A DNA stretch of 64,000 nt from E44-bin88 sp034419075 (GCA_034419075.1 DAOULR010000004.1:45464-109463); one strand, 5' to 3'; positions 7,169 through 16,556 are shown, counted from the stretch's first letter. Numbers and translations: made by a program. The notes: generated by a model not told the origin, from the letters alone.

Positions 7169-8773
7169 GTGAAAGTTCTAACTACTGACCAGATGCACCA
7201 GCTGGAACAAGATGCCATCAAGTCCGGCATAACCATGGAAATGCTCATGGAGAACGCGGGACAGGCCGTCGCCGACGAGGCGGCACGGATCCTGGAAGAT
7301 ATCCGACAGCAGCAGATTCTAATTCTCATCGGGCCGGGTAACAATGGTGGGGATGGGCTGGTCGCCGCCCGACACCTTCACGACGCGGGAGCCAAGGTCT
7401 TCGTCTATTTCTTCGGGCAGAGGCCGGGGCGCGACCCCATGCTCAAGCCGCTGCGGGAGCGCCGCATCAAGCGCATTGAGGCGGAAAAGGACGAAAACCT
7501 GGATGAATTGACCAAGCTGCTGGCTTCGGTCGATGCCGTTATCGACGCCCTCTTTGGCACGGGCACCACCCGACCCTTCTCCGGACTATTGCTGATGGTA
7601 CTGGACAGGGTGAGGCGGGCCAAGATTAAACGCCCCGGTATAAAAACTATCGCCCTGGATATACCCTCGGGGCTTAACGCCGACACCGGCGAAGCCGACC
7701 CAGGCTGTCTTTATGTAGATAACACTATCACTTTAGCTTTTCCCAAGCCAGGGCTGTTTAAGTTCCCCGGCGCTGAGAGAGTAGGGGAGATAAGCGTGGT
7801 CGATATCGGCCTGCCCGGATTTGTCGAGGAGAAAGCCGGCCCGGACTACCTGGCCGACGAGTGGGCGAAATCGGTTTTACCCGAGCGCTCCCCTCAGGCC
7901 AACAAGGGTGATTTCGGCAAGGTGATAGTGCTGGCGGGCTCCATCAACTACCTTGGTGCGCCCTATCTCGCCTGCAACGGCGCCATGAGGGTCGGCGCGG
8001 GCCTGGTGACACTGGCCGCCACCGGGCGTTTGCAGGCCATTTTAGCCAACAAGTTAACCGAGGTTACCTATCTGCCTTTACCGGAGGTACGTCCTTGGAT
8101 TATTGCCCCCGAAGCCCTGCGGCTTCTCTTTCGTCAGTTCGAGAACTATAACGTGCTGGTTATGGGCTGCGGCATGGGTCAGAACGAAGCGGTGGTCAGG
8201 CTCATCCGCTCTATCTTGCTTACCCACCCTAAGGCCAAGACAGCCAAACCCAAGTTGCCGTCCGTGGTTCTCGATGCCGATGGCCTCAACGCCTTGGCCA
8301 AGGTGCCCAAATGGTGGGACCTGATGCCCGAGGACGCTATCCTTACCCCCCACCCTGGTGAGATGGCTAGGCTGACGGGGATGACAGTGGACGAGGTCCA
8401 GATCGACCGGCTGGAGCTGACCAAGAGGATGGCCTCGGAGTGGCACAAGACCATCGTCCTTAAGGGGGCGCATACCGTTATCGCCGCCCCCGACGGACGC
8501 ACGCAGATTAGCCATATCGCCAATGCCGGGCTGGCGTCGGCGGGGACGGGCGATGTCCTGGCTGGGGCTATTGGCGGGCTGCTGGCGCAAGGGCTTAGCC
8601 TCTTCGATGCCGCCGCCGCTGGTGTCTATGTCCACGGCATGGCGGGGGAGGTGGTCAAAGAGAGGCTGGGCGACGCGGGTATGGTGGCTTCCGACCTCCT
8701 GCCCGAATTGCCCCTAGTCATCAAGCGGTTAAAGGCCAGCCGCCCTAGCGAAGCTACCGAAGAGGCTGACTAA
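7169..8773 (+). CDS. nnrD: Bifunctional NAD(P)H-hydrate epimerase / ADP-dependent dehydratase
   Basis: 534 residues, two domains. The N-terminal YjeF_N epimerase (about 1-220) has IGPGNNGGDGLVAARHL and DALFGTG. The C-terminal ribokinase-like dehydratase (about 240-530) has NKGDFGKVIVLAGS, LDADGLNAL, LTPHPGEMARL and the catalytic motif GTGDVLAG. It repairs hydrated NADH and NADPH. Start is GTG at 7169 with GGAGGTAGAGGG upstream. Its TAA shares one base with the ATG of coaX, indicating translational coupling into the CoA-synthesis genes. Confidence 0.93.
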   Translation: MKVLTTDQMHQLEQDAIKSGITMEMLMENAGQAVADEAARILEDIRQQQILILIGPGNNGGDGLVAARHLHDAGAKVFVYFFGQRPGRDPMLKPLRERRIKRIEAEKDENLDELTKLLASVDAVIDALFGTGTTRPFSGLLLMVLDRVRRAKIKRPGIKTIALDIPSGLNADTGEADPGCLYVDNTITLAFPKPGLFKFPGAERVGEISVVDIGLPGFVEEKAGPDYLADEWAKSVLPERSPQANKGDFGKVIVLAGSINYLGAPYLACNGAMRVGAGLVTLAATGRLQAILANKLTEVTYLPLPEVRPWIIAPEALRLLFRQFENYNVLVMGCGMGQNEAVVRLIRSILLTHPKAKTAKPKLPSVVLDADGLNALAKVPKWWDLMPEDAILTPHPGEMARLTGMTVDEVQIDRLELTKRMASEWHKTIVLKGAHTVIAAPDGRTQISHIANAGLASAGTGDVLAGAIGGLLAQGLSLFDAAAAGVYVHGMAGEVVKERLGDAGMVASDLLPELPLVIKRLKASRPSEATEEAD

Positions 8774-9540
8774 TGCTGTTAGCGGTCGATATCGGTAACA
8801 CCAGCACCAAGCTCGGCGTCTTCGAGGGCGAGAAGCTGCGCGCTACCTGGCACATGGCTACGGGCGTTCACCGCATGGCCGACGAGTACGCGGCGCTGCT
8901 CTTTAACCTGCTGCGCCAGCAGGGGCTGGAGACCACCGATATTAAGGCGGTGGCCATGTGTAGCGTGGTACCACCGCTGATTTCGACCTTTGAGGAACTT
9001 TTCGAGCGCTATTTTCACATCACGCCGCTGGTGGTGGGGGCGGGGGTAAAGACGGGGGTGAGCATCCGCATGGATAACCCCCGCGAGGTCGGCGCCGACC
9101 GAATCGCCGATGCCGCCGCCGCCCATAAGCTCTACGGGGGGCCGGTGATTATCATCGACCTGGGCACGGCCACCACCTTCGGCATTGTTTCTAAGGAGGG
9201 GGACTACATCGGCGGTATTATCGCCACCGGTATCGCCACTGCCGCCGAGGCGCTCTTCACCCGTACGGCGCAGCTGCCCCGCGTGGAACTGGCCCAACCC
9301 AAGCACGTCATCGGCACCAATACGGTGGCGGCCATACAGTCGGGGATTATCTACGGCTACGCCTCACTAGTGGAGGGGATGCTGGAACGCATCCACAAGG
9401 AGCTTGGGGGCAAGTTCAAGGTAGTGGCCACGGGTGGCTACGGCGAGCTTATCGCCAAGGTAACCGACGTCATCGATGTGGTCAACCCCGACCTGACCCT
9501 GATTGGACTGAGGCTCATCTACGAGATGAACAAGGGCTGA
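8773..9540 (+). CDS. coaX: Type III pantothenate kinase
   Basis: 255 residues. The ATP-binding phosphate loop VDIGNTSTKLGVF begins at residue 5, a conserved MDNPREVGADRIADAAAA follows at about 96-113 and DLGTATTF at about 128; GGIIATGI follows. This is the CoaX (not CoaA or CoaW) fold, an ASKHA-superfamily enzyme that phosphorylates pantothenate, the first step of CoA synthesis. It overlaps nnrD by one base and precedes coaBC by 2 bp, so pantothenate phosphorylation and the next two steps are encoded together. Confidence 0.95.
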   Translation: MLLAVDIGNTSTKLGVFEGEKLRATWHMATGVHRMADEYAALLFNLLRQQGLETTDIKAVAMCSVVPPLISTFEELFERYFHITPLVVGAGVKTGVSIRMDNPREVGADRIADAAAAHKLYGGPVIIIDLGTATTFGIVSKEGDYIGGIIATGIATAAEALFTRTAQLPRVELAQPKHVIGTNTVAAIQSGIIYGYASLVEGMLERIHKELGGKFKVVATGGYGELIAKVTDVIDVVNPDLTLIGLRLIYEMNKG

Positions 9541-9542
9541 AA

Positions 9543-10730
9543 ATGCTGAAAGAAAAAACCATAATACTGGGCATAACCGGCAGCATCGCCGCTTACAAGG
9601 CGGCTGACCTCGCCAGCCGTCTGACCAAGGGGGGGGCTAAGGTGGAGGTGGTTATGACCAAGGCCGCCACCTGGTTTATCGCCCCGCTCGCCCTAAGCAG
9701 CATTACGGGGCGGAGGGTGTTTACTGACGTGTTCGAGCCCGAGTCGGAGCGCAACATCGAGCATATCGCCCTGGCCGAGGCGGCCGACGCGGTGGTTATC
9801 GCCCCGGCGACGGCCTCCCTGATTGCCAAGCTGGCGGCGGGCATCGCCGACGAAATGCCAGCCCTAGTGGTGCTGGCGACCAAAGCCCCCATTGTCCTGG
9901 CGCCGGCCATGCACACCAACATGTACCTGAACCCCATAACGCAGGAGAACCTAGTCAAGCTTAGGGCCCGCGGCTTTACCGTCGTCGAGCCCGAGAGCGG
10001 GCGACTGGCTTCGGGTGGGGTGGGGCCGGGGCGGCTGGCCAATAGCGATAAGATTATGGACACAATCAAGCAGGTTTTGGTGAGGAAAGGCGATTTGGTG
10101 GGTAAGAAGGTGGTGGTGACGGCGGGGGGAACTCAGGAACCTATCGACCCGGTGAGGCATATCACCAACCCTTCGTCGGGGAAGATGGGCTACGCCATTG
10201 CCGAAGCCGCCCGCGACCGCGGCGCTGAGGTTGTATTGGTCAGCGCACCCACTTCGCTGCCTCAACCCGCGGAGGTGAAGGTTATGCCGGTAAGGACTAC
10301 CGCCGAAATGCAAAAAGCGGTATCTAAAGCGGTAACCAAAGCCGATGCCCTGATTATGGCGGCGGCGGTTACCGACTACCAGCCCAAGACCACATCCAAA
10401 GAAAAGCTCAAGAAAGATACCCCCGAGCTAAAGCTGGAACTGGTGAGAACGCCCGACATCCTGGCCGAGGTCAAGGGCGCTTTTATCAAGGTCGGTTTTG
10501 CTGCCGAGAGTAACGACATTATTGCCAACGCCAAGAAGAAGCTGAAGAATAAAAAGCTGGATATGATAGTGGCCAACGATATTACCGCCACCGACAGCGG
10601 CTTCGGCGTTGACACCAATAGGGTCATCATCATCGACAAGAAGGGTGGGGTGGAAGAACTGCCCTTATTAAGCAAGCGCGAGGTGGCCGAGCGGATACTG
10701 GACGGGGTGGTGGGGTTGGTCAAGCGCTAA
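9543..10730 (+). CDS. coaBC: Phosphopantothenoylcysteine decarboxylase / phosphopantothenate-cysteine ligase
   Basis: 395 residues, a CoaC-CoaB fusion of normal length. The N-terminal flavoprotein half starts GITGSIAAYKAADL, has APATASLIAKLAAG and the decarboxylase motif APAMHTNMY with catalytic Cys context after it. The ligase half starts at about 190 with VVTAGGTQEPIDPVR, followed by SSGKMGYA and the dimer/substrate motif VANDI at about 345. It makes 4'-phosphopantetheine from 4'-phosphopantothenate and cysteine. The SD-like GGGCTGAAA sits in the end of coaX, only 2 bp away. Confidence 0.95.
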   Translation: MLKEKTIILGITGSIAAYKAADLASRLTKGGAKVEVVMTKAATWFIAPLALSSITGRRVFTDVFEPESERNIEHIALAEAADAVVIAPATASLIAKLAAGIADEMPALVVLATKAPIVLAPAMHTNMYLNPITQENLVKLRARGFTVVEPESGRLASGGVGPGRLANSDKIMDTIKQVLVRKGDLVGKKVVVTAGGTQEPIDPVRHITNPSSGKMGYAIAEAARDRGAEVVLVSAPTSLPQPAEVKVMPVRTTAEMQKAVSKAVTKADALIMAAAVTDYQPKTTSKEKLKKDTPELKLELVRTPDILAEVKGAFIKVGFAAESNDIIANAKKKLKNKKLDMIVANDITATDSGFGVDTNRVIIIDKKGGVEELPLLSKREVAERILDGVVGLVKR

Positions 10731-10760
10731 TCGCCAGATTATTAAGGAGATACCCCCTTA

Positions 10761-13445
10761 ATGACCGAGTCGACTGAAATGCATAGCGACATGCCCAAAG
10801 CCTATGAGCCGCAAAAAGTAGAGCGGAAGTGGTACCAGTTCTGGCTGGATAAGGGCTATTTCCGGGCCGAGATAGACCCCAAGAAAAAGCCCTTCGTCGT
10901 CATCATGCCCCTGCCCAACGTCACCGGCGGGCTGCACATGGGACACGTCTGCTTCCTCACTCCCGAAGACGTGATGACCCGCTGGCACCGCATGAAGGGG
11001 GACTCCGCCCTCTGGCTGCCGGGCATCGACCACGCTGGCATCGCCGCCCAGGTGGTGGTGGAGCAACAGCTGGCCCAGGAGGGGACGGACCGCCATAAGA
11101 TAGGCCGAGAGAAGTTCCTGGGAAGAATGTATAAGTGGGCTAAGGAATGCCGCCAGACGATAACCGAGCAGGAGCAGCGGGTAGGGGCTTCCTGCGACTG
11201 GAGTCGTGAGAAATTTACCCTGGAGGAGGGGCCGAGCCGAGCGGTGCGCACCGCCTTCGTCAGGCTCTACGAAAAGGGCTTAATCTACCGCGGGGAGCGC
11301 ATCATCAACTGGTGCCCGCGCTGCGCCACGGCGCTTTCCGACCTGGAGACCGACCACAAGGACATACAGGGGAACCTCTACTACGTGCGCTATCCTTTGG
11401 TAGGTAGCGACGAGTTCATCACCGTAGCCACCACCCGCCCCGAAACGATACTGGGGGATACGGCGGTGGCCGTCAATCCCAAGGACAAGCGCTTCAAGAG
11501 GGTGGTGGGTAAGAAAGTCATACTGCCCGCCGTCAAGCGCGAGATACCGATTATCGCTGATGAGGCCGTTGACCCCGAGTTCGGCACGGGGGCGGTAAAG
11601 ATTACCCCCGCCCACGACCCCGTTGACTTCGAGGTCGCCCAGCGCCACGACCTGCCGCTGGTAAATATACTCAACCCTGACGTCACCATGAACGAAAACG
11701 CGGGCAAATATCAGGGACTTGACCGCTTCAAATGCCGCGAGGCGATAGTCGCCGACCTGAAAAAATCGGGGCAGCTGGTCAAGATAGAGCCCTACGGGCA
11801 TTCGGTGGGTCACTGCATGCGCTGCCAGACAATTATCGAGCCCACCGCCAGCCGCCAGTGGTTCATCAAGACCGAGCCGCTGGCCAAGCCGGCCATAGAG
11901 GCTGTCACCAGCGGGCGCATCAACATTATCCCCGAGCGCTTCACCAAGGTCTACCTCAACTGGATGGAGAACATCCGCGACTGGTGTATCAGCCGCCAGC
12001 TCTGGTGGGGTCATAGAATACCCGTCTGGTACTGCGCGAAATGCGGCGAGCTGACGGTATCGGTGGACGAGGTCAAGAAGTGCGCCCACTGCGGCTCGGC
12101 CAAAGTGGAGCAGGACCCCGATGTGCTCGATACCTGGTTCTCCTCGGCGCTCTGGACTCACTCCACACTGGGCTGGCCCGACGACACCGAAGACCTGCGC
12201 TATTTCTACCCGACCACGGTGATGGAGACGGGCTACGACATCCTCTTTTTCTGGGTAGCCAGAATGATTATGATGGGGCTGGAGGACGTGGGCGATATCC
12301 CCTTCAGCACCGTTTACCTGCACGGTTTGTTGCGGGACGAGAAGGGAGAGAAGATGAGCAAGGTGAGGGGCAACGTGCTCGACCCGCTGGACACTATGGA
12401 TAAATATGGCACCGACGCCCTGCGCTTTGCCCTTTCTACCGACGTCTCGCCGGGCAACGATATCAACCTGACCAAGGCCAGGCTGGAGGCGGGGCGAAAC
12501 TTTGCCAATAAGCTCTGGAACGCCGCCCGCTTCGTGGTGAGAAGCCTTGAGAAAGAAGATATCGCTCTCGAAATCAAGCAGGAGGGGCTGGGGGTGGAGG
12601 AGCGCTGGATATTGAGCCGCCTTAGCCGCACCAACGCCAGCGTCGTCAAGCTGATGGATAACTTCCAGTTCGGCGAAGGCTTAAAGCAATTGCACGACTT
12701 TATCTGGGGGGAGTTCTGCGACTGGTATATCGAGTTCGCCAAGATTCGCCTCTCTGCTGGCGATAGTTCGCCATTACCAGTCCTGGTCTATGTGCTGGAA
12801 AACTCGCTGCGGCTGCTGCACCCCTTTATGCCCTTCATTACCGAGGAATTGTGGCAGCAGCTAAAACAGCGCCTGCCCGCCGACTGGCAGAAGACTGACT
12901 CCATAATGATTGCCGCCTACCCTGAGGCCGATACAAAAGCCGTTGACGCCGAGGCGGAGAAAGTCATGGAAGCCATAATTGATATAGTCCACAATATTCG
13001 TAATGTACGGGCGGAACACAAAGTGGAGGTCAACAAGTGGGTAGAGGCTGAGGTCTATGCTGGAGAGCTTACCTCTGCTATTGCCGAACATTCAACGACA
13101 ATTCAGACGCTGGCCCGGGCAAGGCCGGTTAGTTTCCACGATATCCGTCAGGAAGGCGTTCAAATCCCGTCGGAGGGAAATGATAGAATAATAGTGCTTC
13201 CAAACGCGGTAACAGTCAGGATTCCTATGGAGAGCATGGTCGACCTCAATGCCGAGCGCAAGCGTCTTGAAGGTGAAATTGCCCGTAGCCAGGCATTAAT
13301 TGCTTCGCTGGAAAGCAGGCTCAAGGATAAAGCCTTCCTGTCCAAAGCGCCATCGACGGTGGTGGCTAAAGAGCGGGAAAAGCTGGCCGAGCGAAAGGAT
13401 AAGCTGAAGAGGCTGAGAGAGCAGCTGGGGCGCTTTAAGTCTTGA
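10761..13445 (+). CDS. valS: Valyl-tRNA synthetase
   Basis: 894 residues, full length for class Ia ValRS. The HIGH equivalent is in NVTGGLHMGHV (about residues 50-60). The editing domain (CP1) contains TTRPETILGDTAVAV and a GTGAVKITPAHD segment, DWCISRQLWWGHRIPVWYC precedes a zinc knuckle (CAKC ... CAHC), and the KMSKS equivalent is GEKMSKVRG. The anticodon-binding domain and the C-terminal coiled coil (about 820-894, Lys/Glu-rich heptads) are present. It closes the nnrD-coaX-coaBC cluster with a 30-bp gap and AAGGAGATA ribosome site, and is followed by a hairpin terminator. Confidence 0.96.
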   Translation: MTESTEMHSDMPKAYEPQKVERKWYQFWLDKGYFRAEIDPKKKPFVVIMPLPNVTGGLHMGHVCFLTPEDVMTRWHRMKGDSALWLPGIDHAGIAAQVVVEQQLAQEGTDRHKIGREKFLGRMYKWAKECRQTITEQEQRVGASCDWSREKFTLEEGPSRAVRTAFVRLYEKGLIYRGERIINWCPRCATALSDLETDHKDIQGNLYYVRYPLVGSDEFITVATTRPETILGDTAVAVNPKDKRFKRVVGKKVILPAVKREIPIIADEAVDPEFGTGAVKITPAHDPVDFEVAQRHDLPLVNILNPDVTMNENAGKYQGLDRFKCREAIVADLKKSGQLVKIEPYGHSVGHCMRCQTIIEPTASRQWFIKTEPLAKPAIEAVTSGRINIIPERFTKVYLNWMENIRDWCISRQLWWGHRIPVWYCAKCGELTVSVDEVKKCAHCGSAKVEQDPDVLDTWFSSALWTHSTLGWPDDTEDLRYFYPTTVMETGYDILFFWVARMIMMGLEDVGDIPFSTVYLHGLLRDEKGEKMSKVRGNVLDPLDTMDKYGTDALRFALSTDVSPGNDINLTKARLEAGRNFANKLWNAARFVVRSLEKEDIALEIKQEGLGVEERWILSRLSRTNASVVKLMDNFQFGEGLKQLHDFIWGEFCDWYIEFAKIRLSAGDSSPLPVLVYVLENSLRLLHPFMPFITEELWQQLKQRLPADWQKTDSIMIAAYPEADTKAVDAEAEKVMEAIIDIVHNIRNVRAEHKVEVNKWVEAEVYAGELTSAIAEHSTTIQTLARARPVSFHDIRQEGVQIPSEGNDRIIVLPNAVTVRIPMESMVDLNAERKRLEGEIARSQALIASLESRLKDKAFLSKAPSTVVAKEREKLAERKDKLKRLREQLGRFKS

Positions 13446-13449
13446 AAGC

Positions 13450-13484
13450 AAACCGCCCTCCCCGCTTAGAGGAGAGCGGTTTTT
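13450..13484 (+). terminator. Rho-independent terminator after valS
   Basis: Arms AAACCGCCCTCC and GGAGAGCGGTTT (one mismatch) around an 8-nt loop, followed by TTTTTCG, 5 bp beyond the valS stop. Confidence 0.85.
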
Positions 13485-13512
13485 CGCTTTTTGGGGCTTT
13501 ATCGAGTGGGGT

Positions 13513-13620
13513 TTAGTCTTCCCACTTACCGCCTTTACCGATACGGGTGAAGCAGAAAACCAAGCCGACGATAAACACCAAACTCATAACAATCGTAGTG
13601 ACTATGGCCGCTGTTGTCAT
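13513..13620 (-). CDS. MetS-type small accessory subunit of the NSS symporter
   Basis: A 35-residue protein overlapping the end of the symporter gene: its ATG (13620-13618) and the symporter TGA share bases as ATGA. The upstream AAGGAGGTGAAGGAG is a strong ribosome site. It is one membrane helix (MTTAAIVTTIVMSLVFIVGL, then VFCF) with a basic, glycine-rich tail ending GGKWED. This matches the small single-helix partner (MetS) that accompanies many bacterial NSS family transporters such as MetP. It probably stabilises or activates the adjacent transporter in the membrane. It is easily missed because of its length. Confidence 0.8.
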   Translation of the reverse strand: MTTAAIVTTIVMSLVFIVGLVFCFTRIGKGGKWED

Positions 13621-15152
13621 TTCTCCTTCACCTCCTTGGCTAGCTTAGGCCCTCGGGTCTTGGCGGCTTGCAGCCAGAAGCTAAAGCCCAGCGTGGCGAC
13701 CAGTATTATCCATATGATATGAGAGCCGTTTAGTGGCCCGATCATATAGCCGCCGTAGCCGGGATCGGGTATGTCGTTCTTGAAGCCGCCGTAGATGACC
13801 ACAAAGAGCAGTCCGGCGGGCACGACGACTTTAATCAGCCAGTCGAACCAGGCTCCGACCTTGAAGTCCGAGGTCGCGTTGATGTGCTCTCTGAGCTTCT
13901 TGGCGCCGTAGAACCAGCCGACGACAATACAGGCCAGGGCGCCGGTTATAAGTAGTCCGTAGAAGGCGGTAGCTCTATCTACCATATCTAACCAGTAGAG
14001 ACCGCCACCGGTACAGTAAAGGAGACCGATAACGAGGCCGAGAGCACAGATAAAGGCGGTGACTTTGGCCCGACCCCAGCCGAATTTATCCCGCAGCGGG
14101 GCGATAACACCACCGTAGGTCAGGAAGAAGGCCGAATCTATGCCCAGGAAGAAGAAGCAGACGAAGAAGATGACCCCCGTAACGGCCGCCATAGCCGGCA
14201 TCATGGAGATTGCCACCGGGTAGGTAACAAAAGCCAGTCCTAAACCGGAAGCGCTGACCTCGCCCACCGGGATAGACAGCGCCTGCATGATGAAGCCGAC
14301 GATACTGAATACGGCAAAGCCAGCGAAGAAGCTGGTAGCGCAGTTGGTAAACGAGGTGATGAAGGCGTTGTTGTTGATGTCAGCTTTCTTGGCGACAAAG
14401 CTGCCGTAGGCGAACATCCCGGCCATGCCCAGTGAAAGAGTAAAGGCAATCTGGCTGAAGGCCCCGAACCATAAATCGGGATTGCTCAGGGCACCCCAAT
14501 CCGGCGCCAGATAGTAGTTGAGCCCGTCAACTGCTCCTGGTAGCGTCAACCCCCTTATCAGCAGGACAATGAGCAAAGCCCAGGGGATGATTACCGTCCA
14601 GACGGCGACCCTGCCAATTACCTTGGCCCCTTTGAACATGATGAAGAACAGGATGATCCAGACTCCTGCTAGGGCGCCGACTATGGGCCACTGCAGACCG
14701 CCGAGAGCGGTGGGTCCGGAGGAAAGGTTCAGTACGTCCCCGAAGAAATAACCGGCGGCTCCGGACGCGCCGGCCTCACCTGTTCCCCAGGCAACGGTAG
14801 CCGAGCTAGCCGCATAGTTCAGGGACCAGGATATGACCACGGAGTAGTAGGTGACGATGAGGAAGGCAACGAAGACGGGCCACCAGCCCAGCCATTCCCA
14901 CTTCTTGCTGATGCCTTCGAATACGCCGGGAGAGCCTTTCTGGAAAAGGCGCCCCATGCCGAACTCCATCATCATCCAGGGGATGCCCAGGATAATAAGG
15001 CCGATAATCCAGGCAATCAAAAAGGCTCCGCCACCATATTCATAGGTCAAATAGGGGAATCGCCAGACATTGCCCAGACCTATTGCGGAGCCCATCGCGG
15101 CGAACAGGAAAAAAGCCCTGCCGCCCCATCTTTCCCTTGTTAGTTCCGCCAA
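13617..15152 (-). CDS. Sodium-dependent transporter, NSS (SNF) family
   Basis: 511 residues, about twelve hydrophobic segments. TM1 carries the unwound Na+/substrate site GSAIGLGNVWRFPYLTYEYGG (split here as GSAIGLGNVWRF then PYLTYEYGG), and TM6 region has FAYGSFVAKKADI-type sequence. The family imports amino acids (tryptophan, methionine, leucine) with Na+. Start is a TTG at 15152, spaced about 9 nt after AAAGGAGGATG; an ATG nearby at 15160 is out of frame. It is translationally coupled to the 35-residue accessory protein. The amino acid specificity is not determinable. Confidence 0.92.
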   Translation of the reverse strand: MAELTRERWGGRAFFLFAAMGSAIGLGNVWRFPYLTYEYGGGAFLIAWIIGLIILGIPWMMMEFGMGRLFQKGSPGVFEGISKKWEWLGWWPVFVAFLIVTYYSVVISWSLNYAASSATVAWGTGEAGASGAAGYFFGDVLNLSSGPTALGGLQWPIVGALAGVWIILFFIMFKGAKVIGRVAVWTVIIPWALLIVLLIRGLTLPGAVDGLNYYLAPDWGALSNPDLWFGAFSQIAFTLSLGMAGMFAYGSFVAKKADINNNAFITSFTNCATSFFAGFAVFSIVGFIMQALSIPVGEVSASGLGLAFVTYPVAISMMPAMAAVTGVIFFVCFFFLGIDSAFFLTYGGVIAPLRDKFGWGRAKVTAFICALGLVIGLLYCTGGGLYWLDMVDRATAFYGLLITGALACIVVGWFYGAKKLREHINATSDFKVGAWFDWLIKVVVPAGLLFVVIYGGFKNDIPDPGYGGYMIGPLNGSHIIWIILVATLGFSFWLQAAKTRGPKLAKEVKEK

Positions 15153-15289
15153 ATCCTCATCCTCCTTTCGTCAAGATTTATCGAACAAGAGGACACAAAT
15201 TTGCTCGATGTAGCTACCTCCTTTCTTTTTCGGGTTATTTAATGTTAAGAATGGTTAGCTAGAATAACGACCTACTCGTTGTCGGAATT

Positions 15290-16003
15290 TTACTCGCCTA
15301 AAAGCGGGATGTCAATAGTCTGCCGCTCGAATCCGTTGCGGCTTAACCGTTCCAGCGCCTTTTTAGTGTCGCTGGCGACCCTGGCCTTGTCGCACTGCTG
15401 GAGCCGATATTTAAAGAGCCAGTAGTTGAATTCCTTAAGCTCGGCCAGGCTGGTGGACTTGAGCTGGGGGTAGCGTTTTTGGCGGCGGAAGCGCTTGAGC
15501 AGTATCGCCTTGGTTGAGCCGTAGATGCGGCGGTAGGCCTCGTTGGCCAGGTTCTCTTCACCAGCGTAGCCGGAGATGCGTTTTTCCTTGCGTACCTCTT
15601 CCTGCACCGCTTGGAGCAATGCCTCTTCCACGGTGACGCCGTAGAAATAGTTGAGGTACTGGTGGTATTTGCCACTGCCGATGAGCTTCTTGAACTCTTT
15701 GGCGTTCATCTTTACCGGTGGCCGGCCGTTAAAGAGCAGGGCAACCCTTTCTTCTTCGGGGATGAGTTTTGCGACCTCACGGCAGAGCCTTTCCGCCAGC
15801 AGCAGCCAATCAAAGGCCTCGCCGTCGATGAGGTAGCGGTAGTGGCGTCCCTTATAATTTTCTTCGGCACTGGTCCAGAGGGCGATGGCTCCGAGCAGGG
15901 CGATATACCAGTTTTTGCCGCTGGCTATCTCCTGTTTGAGGTGGGTGATAGCCCGGTTGTCGGCGGTGGGGGTTGTTTCGGTGGCTATCAGTTGGTTGTC
16001 CAC
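15290..16003 (-). CDS. Conserved hypothetical protein, alpha-helical
   Basis: 237 residues, GTG start, beginning 6 bp after the stop of the upstream helix-hairpin-helix gene, so co-transcribed with it. I do not recognise the family. It is predicted largely helical, hydrophilic, and rich in Lys/Arg and Leu; one segment reads GKNWYIALLGAIALWTSAEE, another GRHYRYLIDGEAFDWLLLAE. There is no signal peptide or clear membrane segment and no obvious catalytic motif. The pairing with a PolX-type HhH protein suggests a nucleic-acid-related role, which is only a neighbourhood guess. Confidence 0.7.
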   Translation of the reverse strand: MDNQLIATETTPTADNRAITHLKQEIASGKNWYIALLGAIALWTSAEENYKGRHYRYLIDGEAFDWLLLAERLCREVAKLIPEEERVALLFNGRPPVKMNAKEFKKLIGSGKYHQYLNYFYGVTVEEALLQAVQEEVRKEKRISGYAGEENLANEAYRRIYGSTKAILLKRFRRQKRYPQLKSTSLAELKEFNYWLFKYRLQQCDKARVASDTKKALERLSRNGFERQTIDIPLLGE

Positions 16004-16009
16004 GGGTTT

Positions 16010-16279
16010 TCAGTCCTGTGGTGATTCGGCCTTGAGCTTTTCGTAGTATTCGAGCTTGCCGGTGGTTACCATCTCGGTCAGTTTTTTGCTGATGGCTTCG
16101 CCGGCGCCGGGGATTTCGTTTAAGCGGTTTTCTTTGACTAATTGCTCCACGGGCACGGGCAGGCTTTCAATTGAGCGGGCCACCTTCTGGTAGGCCCTGA
16201 TTTTGAAGATATTCTCCTTTTTGGCCATGAGCCTTTGGGCGATGTCGTCAAAGATGGCGGATATCTCTGAGTTTTTCAT
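16010..16279 (-). CDS. PolX-type helix-hairpin-helix domain protein (stand-alone)
   Basis: 89 residues from ATG 16279. It matches the N-terminal 8-kDa domain of family X DNA polymerases: helices followed by NIFKIRAYQKVARSIESL, then the helix-hairpin-helix loop LNEIPGAGEAISKKLTEM, the part that binds the 5' phosphate side of a DNA gap. The nucleotidyltransferase and PHP domains of a full PolX (about 570 residues) are absent, and the following gene is not polymerase-like. Either a natural stand-alone DNA-binding module or a truncated PolX. No clear ribosome site precedes it. Confidence 0.8.
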   Translation of the reverse strand: MKNSEISAIFDDIAQRLMAKKENIFKIRAYQKVARSIESLPVPVEQLVKENRLNEIPGAGEAISKKLTEMVTTGKLEYYEKLKAESPQD

Positions 16280-16289
16280 GAGGATACCA

Positions 16290-16514
16290 CTAAATTTCCT
16301 CGAACTTAGACACTCCCCAAGCGTGGCACTCGGGGCAACCGACTGGTTGGCCGATTTCTGCATCGCCAAAGTCTCTGTTCTTCACCCAGTCGGGGCAATC
16401 CTCGATATATTCGGGTGCTTCCTCGTTCGAGGCAACGCAATAGCTATAATCAGTGAATTGGTAAATCAGCTTGTTCCCACTATAGCCGCAGTTCAAACAC
16501 TTATATTGCATCAT
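16290..16514 (-). CDS. Small zinc-ribbon-like protein
   Basis: 74 residues with GGAGGAGAT just upstream of a double ATG. Two CxxC pairs, CLNC near the N-terminus and CPEC near the C-terminus, flank a middle rich in acidic and aromatic residues; a rubredoxin-like or zinc-ribbon fold is likely. No named family recognised. Base composition is richer in A+T than the surrounding housekeeping genes, as for the EVE gene beside it, so the two may have been acquired together. Confidence 0.6.
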   Translation of the reverse strand: MMQYKCLNCGYSGNKLIYQFTDYSYCVASNEEAPEYIEDCPDWVKNRDFGDAEIGQPVGCPECHAWGVSKFEEI

Positions 16515-16556
16515 ATCTCCTCCTACAATTTTCTCATCCCCTTTGCCTCCGAGATA

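Noticed and set aside
15140..15196. 19-codon GTG frame overlapping the start of the NSS transporter, considered as a leader peptide
   Set aside because: No convincing ribosome site at proper spacing and the frame runs into the transporter; kept only as a note.
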